Shown here one piece after another: positions 40,401 through 48,819 of a stretch of 64,000 nt of DNA (positions are counted from its first letter, which is position 1; the number at the start of each line of letters is the position of its first letter). Source of the stretch: Chrysoperla carnea (taxonomy: Eukaryota > Arthropoda > Insecta > Neuroptera > Chrysopidae); assembly GCF_905475395.1 (NCBI RefSeq), contig NC_058340.1, forward strand, positions 65,264,181-65,328,180. The letters are read 5' to 3'. Under the pieces are notes generated by a model. The model was not told where the DNA came from, did not search any database, and was given only the letters and a program-made list of their open reading frames with translations. A program made the position numbers and the translations under genes.

Positions 40401-40544
40401 ACACCACGTGTGTAAATATAGAAATATGGGTCGCCATGATAATACAGGCCTAATATTATTATCTAATAATAATACATTGTCCAAAATAATTTTTAAACAT
40501 TTAATATATAAATTGATGTTATTTACCGATTTGGTAGAATCCAT
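31479..40544 (-). CDS. Usp10: Ubiquitin carboxyl-terminal hydrolase 10 (USP10-like deubiquitinase), nine coding exons
   Basis: A cysteine protease (peptidase family C19) that removes ubiquitin from target proteins, acting mainly in the cytosol. Coding exons on the minus strand: 40544-40527, 40021-39805, 39513-39439, 37914-37623, 36862-36519, 35286-34084, 33089-32629, 32539-32047, 31765-31479. All joins have GT-AG ends and matching phases, giving 1129 codons plus stop. The long N-terminal half (1 to about 720) is low-complexity: Pro/His-rich, then Ser/Thr/Asn/Lys-rich. It holds the motif WASLF at about 626, which I recall from vertebrate USP10. The catalytic domain runs from about 730 to 1120. 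The Cys box is SNFCYVNSILQALLACPP (Cys about 743), followed by GRQEDAEEFLG, PFFTLQLDIE and LVLILHLKCFHYE. The His box is GHYITDAF (His about 1067), then GGWVRYDD (Asp about 1084/1085) and YLLYYRR. The Cys, His and Asp residues expected for activity are all present. Weakest joins: exon 3 donor (GTCGGT) and exon 5 donor (GTACGT); both are supported by phase. The protein is longer than human USP10 because of the N-terminal region. Confidence 0.95.
33239..33452 (-). repeat. tRNA-derived SINE, copy 1 (best preserved), in USP10 intron 6
   Basis: Read on the minus strand, the element begins with a tRNA-like head. A box-A-like stretch (TAGTTGTGTGGATAGCGTG) is followed about 30-40 nt later by a clear box B, GTTCGATCC (33398-33390). 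The body then has CCGGCTAAATCTGC and ends near TTTTAGTTACA. Two further copies lie in introns 5 and 4 of the same gene with the same body sequence. This is the architecture of a polymerase III-transcribed SINE. It is not a functional tRNA gene: no complete cloverleaf could be drawn. Confidence 0.8.
35396..35569 (-). repeat. tRNA-derived SINE, copy 2 (box B deleted), in USP10 intron 5
   Basis: Same body as the copy at 33239-33452, from the shared end AACTAAAATTCCTTTGGCTG through GCCGGCTTTACACAG. It jumps from GATGGGGTA directly to TTGCAAGTCTAACACACTA, so the box B segment is missing. This copy should be transcriptionally dead. Confidence 0.75.
37253..37462 (-). repeat. tRNA-derived SINE, copy 3, in USP10 intron 4
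   Basis: Same family and orientation as the other two copies. Box B is present (GTTCGATC inside AAGGTTCGATCTTAGGTACC), but the head beyond it is degraded. Shared body segments include AAAATTCCTTTGGCT and CAGCCATACACAATTGAAG on the plus strand. Confidence 0.75.
38368..38748 (-). mobile_element. MITE family 'ATTCG', inverted copy in USP10 intron 3
   Basis: Reverse-oriented copy of the elements at 26224-26615 and 53904-54294. Ends are imperfect terminal inverted repeats (TATTCGCACCGTGTGTGAGT at the left and ACTACACACACAACGAAT at the right). The interior matches the other copies, including GTCCCTACCATGACTAC and CGCTGGCATCGATTTTATTG. No coding capacity. Confidence 0.85.
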
Positions 40545-40690
40545 GACTGTTTCTTTAATCCATTTTAAGGTAAATTTTAAGCGAAGATTTCCATCATTAT
40601 TTTTTTTTTTTGAAAAATTTATTTCTGCTGACTGCTTTTGTAATGGTCATAGACAACACTTCATTCCAGTTGCGTAGTTATCAATGCGCA
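40545..40690 (-). promoter_or_regulatory. Presumed 5'UTR/promoter side of the USP10-like gene
   Basis: The first coding exon encodes only six residues (MDSTKS) before a GTAAAT donor at 40526. Upstream on the minus strand lies an A-rich leader containing at least one short upstream ATG that stops at once (ATGGATTAA). There is a CAGTCAG stretch near 40630 that could serve as an initiator. No clear TATA box was seen. The exact transcription start is not determinable here. Confidence 0.35.
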
Positions 40691-42173
40691 GTTTTGCCAA
40701 CTACAATACGAGATTTAAAAAAGTTATAATAATTACAAAAAACGTTTTTTTTCGTTGTAAATTCTCATTTTTCTACAAAACTTTGAAAAAGATTAACGAT
40801 TTAAACTGTTGATATGTCTTACAAGATTTCTTAAGTTTAATTTTTAATCGATTTTATTTGTCGAAGTTCAAAATTATAATTAACTAAATTTTATCCAGCT
40901 AAACTAATAAATAGATATGTACGGTTTTCTTGTCTGCATATGCCGTATATTACAATTAATTATTTCAATTTTAATATTTATTTGTCTGTATATTTTATAT
41001 GCAGAATTTTATCAACTGTATTTCAAGCGGTAGGTAAGATTATTTTTATAAATATTCAGATTCAACTAGTCTTAGTAAAGATGGCGGACTTATGATTTTA
41101 TATAATAATGTTATATAAGAATTTGTAAAGATCACATTTGTTTTCAGTTTAAGAAATTACTCTAAACAAAAGGTAATTTTCCATCATTTACATTTTAATT
41201 TCTCCTTAAACAAATTTTAATAATCGTCTTTAAACATGTTACCAATTTGCTCTTAACAACATTAAAAGATGGCGTTAGTATAAAGAATGACTTTGTCTTG
41301 TGTTCATAGAACTTTCTATCCATTTGCATAATCGCTAATTAAGTTTTTCTCAATCAAAATCCTCTATTATTCTTTAACATTATCGGGTGTGTCTCGTATA
41401 TAAAATGGAAAACTTACCTTCTTTGGAGAAAAGGAATGAAAACTTTTTTGTGTACTCTGAAACGTAAAACACTAGGAAAGCGGCCGGTGTTAAAATTTTT
41501 TTTTTTTGCAAAAATATTAATAGAAAATCTGTGTATTAATTAATTGCTTCTAATCCTTTTTTTATTGGTGGATTCTTATTCTTACGCACTGGAGCAAGTA
41601 AATTACTGCTAAGCAATTTGAAATAGATAAATAAATTTTATACCGCTCGGTCACTGAAATTATACAGAATCAAATCTCATTATACAAAGCGACGATATTG
41701 TTAAAAAACAGTTCCAGTAGCAAGTGGCGCTGGATTAAAAAGTCACTTTTTCGTTTCTTTGTAATGCTAACGAATATTACTCAGAGAGCGCCAATTTCGA
41801 TTAAAATAGTTTTCGAAAGAGCGACAAAAACTCATAACGCCATCTACGATTAAGAAATGTTCGATCTCTCGTTATCTCAAATAATCGGTATTTTAACTCT
41901 CACAAAATTTGGCAATCTGCTATACAAACTGGATACATAAAATAAACATATTATACCCTTTTTGTATCCGATTATACAATCTGGCAGCCCTGGCGTAAAT
42001 ATTATGGCGAAATATTTCACGTGTTTCAGGATTATTGAAGTCCTGCGCAGTTCATAATAAAGCATTCATACATCCAATCAGAAGCTTAACTCATTTGATT
42101 TTGAAAACAATTGAAATCTTTCAACATAAAGTTGGCTCTTTCAAGTTAAACTTGGATTATTTTTAAGATAATA
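40690..42173. other. Intergenic region between the divergent USP10-like and coiled-coil genes
   Basis: The two genes are transcribed away from each other across about 1.6 kb. No inverted-repeat element or further ORF was seen. ATGGCGNNNNT-type and AACGCCATCTACGATT patches near 41270 and 41840 are not assignable. Confidence 0.5.
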
Positions 42174-43006
42174 ATGACTGATTTAACTAACAATATTAAT
42201 AGTGGAGGGGAGAACTGTCCTCATGCGAAGTATGCAGAAGATCTTAAACATCAATTACAAAAACGTTTGTTTTTTGCTAAGTTTACCAAATTAATAACTT
42301 CTGTAATTTAATCACGTTATGAATTACTAACTAAATGGGTTCAAATTAGTTTCAGAACTTAATCGAATGTATATGGATATTAAATCACTTAATGAGTTAC
42401 AGCTCAGAAAAGATGAATTACAATTGGAAAATTTAAAGGAAAAAATTGCAGTTTATCAGAAACAAATTCAGGTAAATTTTTTCGTTGATTGAATATCGTA
42501 GTTTTAATTAAAAATTCATAATTTGTATTTTTTAAGTCCTTATATTGGGAAATTTGTTTATGGAATATCCGTATTTTTATTTACCACAAATAATTATGTT
42601 AAAAATTATTTTCTGTAGGGAAATAAACATTGAGTTGATACGGATATTGACGTTTCTGGAAGCTTTCAACAAAGGCTAACCCTTTTTCTCAGTTTTGATA
42701 AAAATTTACCGATTTCACAAAAACTTCCAGGAAAAAATGGGAAGAGGGGGGGGCCTGTTATCGATTTCGAGGAAGAGACCTACTTTTGCTACCATTTATA
42801 TATTTTATTGTACGCATGTGAGTTTTTTATTCAAGGTTCTGCTCAAAGAAATCGCACTTACAGAGTTCAAAATTAAGAAAGCTGAAGCAACGGACAAAGC
42901 AGAAAATGAATCACAACAATTAATGATCAGAAAATTTGAAGAGATCCTAAATTTAACAAAATCAGGAGAAATGAACATTGAAGACCCTGTTGTTTTACAC
43001 AATTAA
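42174..43006 (+). CDS. Small coiled-coil protein, unrecognised, three exons
   Basis: Exons 42174-42264, 42356-42471 and 42836-43006 join with matching phases (1, then 0) into 125 codons plus stop. The first donor is weak (GTTTGT); the second is GTAAAT; acceptors are TTTCAG and TTCAAG. The protein starts MTDLTNNINSGGENCPHAKY. From about residue 22 to 110 it is almost purely charged and Leu/Ile/Gln-rich (for example LNELQLRKDELQLENLKEKI), as in a long alpha-helical coiled coil. It ends NIEDPVVLHN. No enzyme motif, signal peptide or membrane segment is visible. The best support is that three separate exons give one continuous helical heptad-like pattern. It could be a subunit of a cytoskeletal, kinetochore or vesicle-tethering complex, but nothing in the sequence decides that. 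If intron 1 were retained, the frame would stop after 45 codons. Confidence 0.6.
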
Positions 43007-43009
43007 AAG

Positions 43010-43330
43010 TTGATAACAAAATTTTTGTTAATTTTATTTGTTTCACGAAATATTTAAGCTAATCTTACAGCGAAAAATTTTGTAAAAGTTTATAATTTAT
43101 AGCAATAAGAATAAATAATTTTTGTTACAATTTGTTTTATTTTATTTATATTGAGATAAAAAAAAGTTTACCTTTTTTGGAATGAGTACTCAAAATATAA
43201 ATAGTTCTTCATGAGGAGTATGAAATTTTATCCCGTACGTCGCAAGTGTTACATAACGAAGGTGGCTTTAAAAATTGATTTTCCTAGCTCGTACGAGATG
43301 GAGGGAAATTTCTTGACGAATTTCTATATT
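43010..43330 (+). repeat. Local duplication, unit 1 (downstream of coiled-coil gene)
   Basis: This stretch recurs at about 44500-44930. Shared landmarks in the same order are GTAAAAGTTT, TTGTTTTATTTTATTTATAT, GAATAAGTACTCAAAATA (GAATGAGTACTCAAAATA here), ATGAAATTTTATCCCGT, TTACATAACG and TAGCTCGTACGAGAT. It includes the presumed 3'UTR of the gene. Confidence 0.7.
43110..43115 (+). terminator. Candidate poly(A) signal for the coiled-coil gene
   Basis: AATAAA about 100 nt after the stop codon at 43006, in a T-rich context. It is well placed for a short 3'UTR. Confidence 0.45.
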
Positions 43331-43516
43331 TGTGCTCGTCATGGATTGACTAATGAGGTAATTCGAGGTCTACCACCAGTTTGTTGGAACTATGCACCCT
43401 GGGTACTAGGCTCAAGAGTATTACTAGGTTGCTACATTCATCTCTCTAAGCTTTGTTGTCAACCCTCTTGAAATTCTCAATATTTCATGTAGCCTTTATT
43501 CATTCTCCCTCTAGAG

Positions 43517-44255
43517 CAGGGCTTCTTAAACTATGGGTCGCGACCCCATTTGGGGTCGCGTAGCAAAATTCTGGGGTCGCGAGAGGAAAAAATAACATTT
43601 TAAAGATAAAATTTTAAGATAAATACAATTTAAAGATAAAATAACAATTATCGTAGATAAATATATCATAAAATCTTCTAGTTCGGAAAGATTATTTGTA
43701 CCTGCATTTCTATTAAGAGTATTATAATAACTTGAATAACATTTACTATGAATTATGAAATGTTATTGGAATTAATAAAAAATATAAATTTATTTTTGTC
43801 AATCTCTAAAAGCCGAAATAATCCCTAGAAATAATTATGAACAAAATTTCTAGGTTTTATTGCTGAAGAAACAGCTTTAACACATATTAAATCCCAATTT
43901 GATTTGTTATGCAATAAAAAACAGGCACATCCATCTCATTAAATTTTTAACTTATACTTTAATTTAAAACTTACCACGCAACTACTTGAATATATTCGAG
44001 AGAATTAAGACGGTCAGAATCCAAAAGTGGTAATAAATACAATTTTATAATTTTTTGTGCAATTTTTAATTTTAGATTTTTGTATGTTTCAAAACGAATT
44101 CTAAACTTATATATTTTCATATGTATATGTATATTGTTATAATAAATAAATCATCAAAAAATATTAATTTATTTTTCTTTTATATTTGTATGGGGTCGTC
44201 AAGAAACTCGCAATCATAAATGGGGTCGTGAATTACAAAAGTTTAAGAAGCCCTG
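43517..44255. mobile_element. Non-autonomous hAT-like element with 8-bp target duplication CTCTAGAG
   Basis: Ends are inverted repeats: CAGGGCTTCTTAAACTATGG at the left and GTTTAAGAAGCCCTG at the right, with GGGTCGCGACCCC just inside the left end. Exact 8-bp duplications CTCTAGAG flank it (43509-43516 and 44256-44263). The CAGNGNTTCT...GGGTCGCGACCCC terminus is the style of Charlie/Tip100-type hAT elements. The duplication fits the known hAT preference nTnnnnAn and is itself a palindrome. The 739-bp interior is AT-rich with no transposase. Confidence 0.9.
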
Positions 44256-44499
44256 CTCTAGAGGATTACCATTGAAGGAAAATGAAAAATAAATCATGAA
44301 TAATTAATGATCTAAATAACCCCAAAGTGAACACTTACCTACGTGAAAAATTTGTCACGGCGTAGGCTAGCTGACGGAAGGAGACCTCTCTCGATCTTAG
44401 GTCTTCCGCTGTTTAATAACATACAAGTTAAAACTTACCTTGGAGTCTCCTATTTTCAATTCATACATTTTAAAAATTGTATAATGTAACTGCAGTTTC

Positions 44500-44930
44500 G
44501 TGAAACAGAACTTAGAATTGTTAATTTCGATTAATTTTGTAAAAGTTTGAAATTTCTAAGAATAATGTGTAAAAAAATAAAAAATTTTTGTTAACATTTG
44601 TTTTATTTTATTTATATTGAGATCAAAAAAGTGGTAACAAAATGCTGTATGTTTTTTTTAATAATAGAACACGGCGGTTGGTATTACCAAAAATGATCTT
44701 GTTTGTCATGCTAGCCAAATATTTGTCATGGCGACATCGGGCTAAAATGGCAAACAAATCATTTATAGCCCGAGCGATTTTAACAGAAACAATGGAATAA
44801 GTACTCAAAATAGAGATAGTTCTTAATGAGGAATATGAAATTTTATCCCGTCGTAGGTCTTACATAACGCAGGTGGCTTAAAAATAGCTCATGTTCGTAG
44901 CTCGTACGAGATAGAGAAAATTTAATATTA
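44500..44930 (+). repeat. Local duplication, unit 2
   Basis: Diverged second copy of 43010-43330. It carries an extra segment of about 140 bp (about 44640-44790, containing ACACGGCGGTTGGTATTACC) between the two shared blocks. No coiled-coil coding exon was found upstream of this unit, so only the tail was copied or kept. Confidence 0.65.
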
Positions 44931-45328
44931 CAATCTTATTCTTTATAAAGTATCAAACAGCTTTTGTTCGAAATATTTTCCCGTAAACATAATAAATGTC
45001 CGACAATGCGTTTTTGCCAAAGTTTAATTTCTTTTTGATAATCCATTTTGTTGATATTCTTGCTCTGATTGATATTATTGTCATATTTACTTTAACAGCA
45101 TCATTATTCTCAAATAGAGTAGAATGTATTCTGCGATTATTTCTGTTAAAAAATGCTCGATCTATTAATTAAGGCTAAAAACACATCAGAAGCAATTAGC
45201 TAAATGACGGATGACAAAATGATGTAACTACGGTTTTAAAATTTGTAGTTCAATGTATCTAGAAAAATAATTTTGGAAATTTCTTCATACTCATATTTTT
45301 CTAAAACTTTTTCCTAAATACATTAAAG

Positions 45329-45826
45329 CAGGTAGGCAAAGTAGGCCTGTGCCTACGGCGGCAAAAAATTCGTTTCAATTATTAAAAATTTTTTTGTTTA
45401 ATAAAAATGTAAAAATGTGAATTTTTTTCAATTTTAGTCAATTTTGCGTGAAACAATCTCATTTAAAAAAGTCGCCACTTCACTTAAACTATATCTAGTC
45501 ACTATGTTCGCGAATGTCACTATCCTGGTAGTTTTAGAACGTTTCTCAGAAATACTATAATCTAATCTTCCGTCTTGTTTTGGTCAACTGTACCATGTCA
45601 GAGACTGTACTGAAGTATTTGAATCGTTTAAATGAGTAATGGTAGACAACGACTAAGCGGGTATCAGTACTCTAAATTAAGAAAAGAGAAAGAAGAGAAA
45701 TTGAAAAAGATGTTGATTCATCGAGAAAAATCAACGACTTTTCAAATCGTCAACAAATTTTTGCTTATAAAAAAGGCGGCACTTTGATGCCTGCCTATGG
45801 GCGGCAAATTCGTAAATCCGCCCCTG
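45329..45826 (+). mobile_element. hAT-like deletion derivative with 8-bp target duplication CATTAAAG
   Basis: Starts CAGGTAGGCAAAG and ends GTAAATCCGCCCCTG, flanked by exact CATTAAAG copies (45321-45328 and 45827-45834). Both ends carry a GGCGGCAAA block near CCTGNCTA-type sequence. At 45632-45787 a 51-codon frame begins MSNGRQRLSGYQYSKLRKEK. This basic N-terminus resembles the start of hAT transposases of the SGAxxRKxRKEKE type. The rest of the transposase is gone, so this is an internally deleted element that kept the start of its gene. Confidence 0.8.
45632..45787 (+). pseudogene. Remnant of hAT transposase N-terminus
   Basis: 51 codons with the pattern RLSGYQYSKLRKEKEEKLKK, which in family terms precedes a TTF/BED-type zinc finger in ZMYM/hAT-like transposases. 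It stops within the right terminal region of the element. No finger or catalytic RNase-H fold residues remain. Identification rests on the motif only. Confidence 0.55.
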
Positions 45827-46037
45827 CATTAAAGTAAACCTCAAGGTACCTAGTCTTTAGGCACTTAATCACAACCGATGTGTTTTTACCCTTACAAATA
45901 TATATTTTTAAGGCGTTAAACATAAGTTTTTGTTTTTTAGCATTTCGAATGGCATGCATAATAAAAGAGCTCATTGATATACTTTTTTAGCAACATCAAT
46001 TTTTTTTTTGAAACACCAAAAAAATAAAAAGCCTTGA

Positions 46038-46182
46038 ACGGTCTCTACATTTAACATCCATTTTTTTTTTTAGTAATATTATAGGCATTGATATTAGGCG
46101 TTCAAAAATTTAATTCGCTGTGTTGTTTTAAAAAAATAGGTACAAAGGAACTGTTATCATTTTATAATAATGTAGAGACCGC
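46038..46182. repeat. Short foldback element (about 145 bp)
   Basis: CGGTCTCTACATTTA at the left is mirrored by TAATGTAGAGACCG at the right, with T-rich and A-rich sequence between. No target duplication was recognised. Confidence 0.5.
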
Positions 46183-46199
46183 TTCTGAATGTTAATTTC

Positions 46200-47245
46200 A
46201 TAACAGATATTAAACGGCTTTACCAATGATTGCCATTATGATCCGAAAACCAATCGTACAAAACTTTCATTCAATGATATTTTTATTTTAATATTAAAAT
46301 ATTGCAATATCGGAGATATTGCATTGTTTGCGGAGTCTTTCTAAAAAAGGCCAAACAAACATTTGGATTGGAATTAAAATGGGTTGAGCCAGAAGAAGAG
46401 TAAGGTCAGCTGCTCCTCATTGGAACTGAACAACCTATACTTTTAGCTGGTTAATTATGTTCATATGACTAAGTATTGTATTAATGAAATTTTCCAACCC
46501 TTTTAGGTAAAAAATTTCTGATTTAACTTCTCCACCCCCTTATGCCAAAAAAATCATAGTTTGATATTAATATTCTAAAAGTTGGGTACGTCCATATATT
46601 TCGACGTTAAACAGTCAATGAATTTTTGTCCCCTTCGATGTATCTGGGATGGAGCTTAAAGACTAGACTCCATAGACCCGACGACCATACGCATGTTCGC
46701 GGTAGCCAACCATGTTGATAGTCGTCAACAAATGTCTTCTGTTTGTTTCATAGTCATAATACCATAGAGCTACAAAGTTGCCGCCCAAATGGTTGGTCGG
46801 TTGAATCTGCGCGCTCGGTTGTAGTTGCATTTATTGTTGGCTGCGAGATAGAGAGGGGAGAACGTTTATCAGTTCTGTCTCTTTCTTTTTGATCAAGAAT
46901 TCACTTATTGCGTTTAATCTGTCTATACATCTCTATGATATTATTATCTCTATGGTTTGTTTTGACCTAAGGAGTTTGTTTGCCACGTCAATGAAGTGGC
47001 AAATACTCGTAGAAAGATTTAGTACGATTGAATATTGATTTTTTCTCTTATTTTTAAAATTCTTAAAACTAATTTGAACATTAAATTACAAATATGTAAA
47101 ACATTTTTTTAAAACTTTTTTTTTTTTTTTTTTTTTGGTTCGTTAAAAGTCTTCAAATTTTAAATAAAAATATCACATACATAATATAATTTTAACAATT
47201 TTTTTTAATAAATATTTTTGGTTTAAAACTATGGGCTTGCAATAA
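46200..47245. other. Gene-free stretch with a GC-richer core
   Basis: About 46650-46880 is less AT-rich (TAGCCAACCATGTTGATAG, AAATGGTTGGTCGGTTGAAT) but has no open frame of note. A run of 20 T lies near 47117-47136. Confidence 0.4.
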
Positions 47246-47251
47246 TATATC

Positions 47252-47577
47252 CATTGGCGTAGCTAGTGATTTGCCAAGAGTGGGTAGTCAGTCTGCCCTC
47301 AAAATATCCTCAGTGTCTATGGAAAAATATTATTTTCTTGAGTTGAACTTTTGACCAATAATTTTCTTTATATTTTGAAATTAAAATGATTTTCTTAACA
47401 TAAAATAAATATTTGCTTTTCAATTACTTGCATTTTCCATAGTTTCGATAAATCGATACTTGAGATCGATACAATGCCTAAGAAGCTTTGCTTCTGCCGG
47501 ATGAAAATGAAAATTGTAAAATTTTTCAATAGAGGATGGGCATTGCCCACACTTGCTCTATACTAGCTTCGTTAATG
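47252..47577. mobile_element. Probable small hAT-like MITE
   Basis: CATTGGCGTAGCTAGT at the left mirrors ACTAGCTTCGTTAATG at the right (16 bp, about three mismatches). A second inner pair, CAAGAGTGGG and CACACTTG, continues the inverted repeat. Flanks are AATATATC and AATATTTC, an 8-bp duplication with one mismatch. There is no coding content in 326 bp. Confidence 0.55.
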
Positions 47578-48361
47578 AATATTTCCAAGATAAACGAATT
47601 CAGGTCTCGTAACTGACTAGATATGAGTTCATTAATTGACTAGTATACACGTTTTTCTCAGTCTACCATATATGGAAGATCTCTTGATATAAACAAATTT
47701 TAAGAAACTGTACTGAAAAGTCTCTTTCGCTATAGGAGGCACCATTGTAATATAGTGCTACGATCTAATTATGCGCAAAATTATTAAATGCATAAAACCT
47801 TTGGTTGATAAATTGATAAAAAAAAAAGATTTTCTAGTCAGCTAAAAAGACTTTCTAATGAGCGATATAAATTTTTGGACACGTTTTCATAGTCCATTTT
47901 TAAGTGGGTAAAGATAAACCTGGATCGAAAAAAATGATCTTAGCTGATCTGACTTATTTTAGGAATAGTCTGACTTATCAGTACCGCACTTTTTTTTTCC
48001 TTTTTTTTTTTTAGTTTTTGCAAAAAGCGAACTTAATTATAGTGAATATTATTTAATTATAGTTATTTGGGACTATCCACAAAATATCCTAGTAACAAGA
48101 ATCGATGCAAAATTTTTTGACAGTGAAAGTATGAACTTCCCATGGGCTTTTCATTTTTGAAGGCCATCGGTCCGATTGCCCTTCTGATTAGCCCATTGAT
48201 GAAGTCGAATAACTTATCTCTGATAAATTAAATGCAAAAACTTTGTATTTCGTGACAGAAAAATGAGAAATTTTTTAAACACATCAATTTGTTTATATAA
48301 TTTTCAGAAAGAGTGAACCTGTCTATTTTCTGTATGTCAGTAATGACGTGATCATAGACAT

Positions 48362-48721
48362 AGGTTAGGTTAGGTTAGAGTGGCTGTCCTGAGATAGAAC
48401 ACACTTAGCCCGTTGTGATATGCTTATCCTCGGCCACTACTCAATCAACCCTTTGGAGGTGCTTAAGAACAGTAAGAATGCTTTATGAGTCCATGTCTTC
48501 ATGGCAAGAGCTGGGCAGTAACAGAGAAGATGAGACACCGTTTCTTCCTCCTCCGCACTGTGACAACTCCTGTAATAGTCATGATACACTCTCAGGTCCA
48601 AGCGTTCAGGATCATAGACATAGAAAATGAAGTGAGTTTTAGATCTAGCTGCCAAAGGTAGTGCTGTGGCTTTTTCGATAAAACGTGGGTATTTTATGGA
48701 TAGTCCGTAGGTAGTATTCAA
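48362..48721 (-). pseudogene. 3' end of a non-LTR retrotransposon with TTAGG-type tail, copy 4
   Basis: On the minus strand a frame (48721-48437) ends with YHDYYRSCHSAEEEETVSHL followed by LLCYCPALAM. This is the zinc-knuckle-like tail found after the RNase H region in R1/jockey-type LINE proteins. The 3' flank ends in CTAACCTAACCTAACC (plus strand GGTTAGGTTAGG at 48364-48379). It is 5'-truncated: no reverse transcriptase was found. The same tail is seen at 15935-16130, 19227-19400 and 21708-22060. Confidence 0.8.
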
Positions 48722-48819
48722 AATTTATCAACTAAAGTTATCATTATCCAACAATAAATCGAATAATCGATAATACAGATTTTTCAAAAAATCGAATACT
48801 GGCGTAAATGTACACTTTC

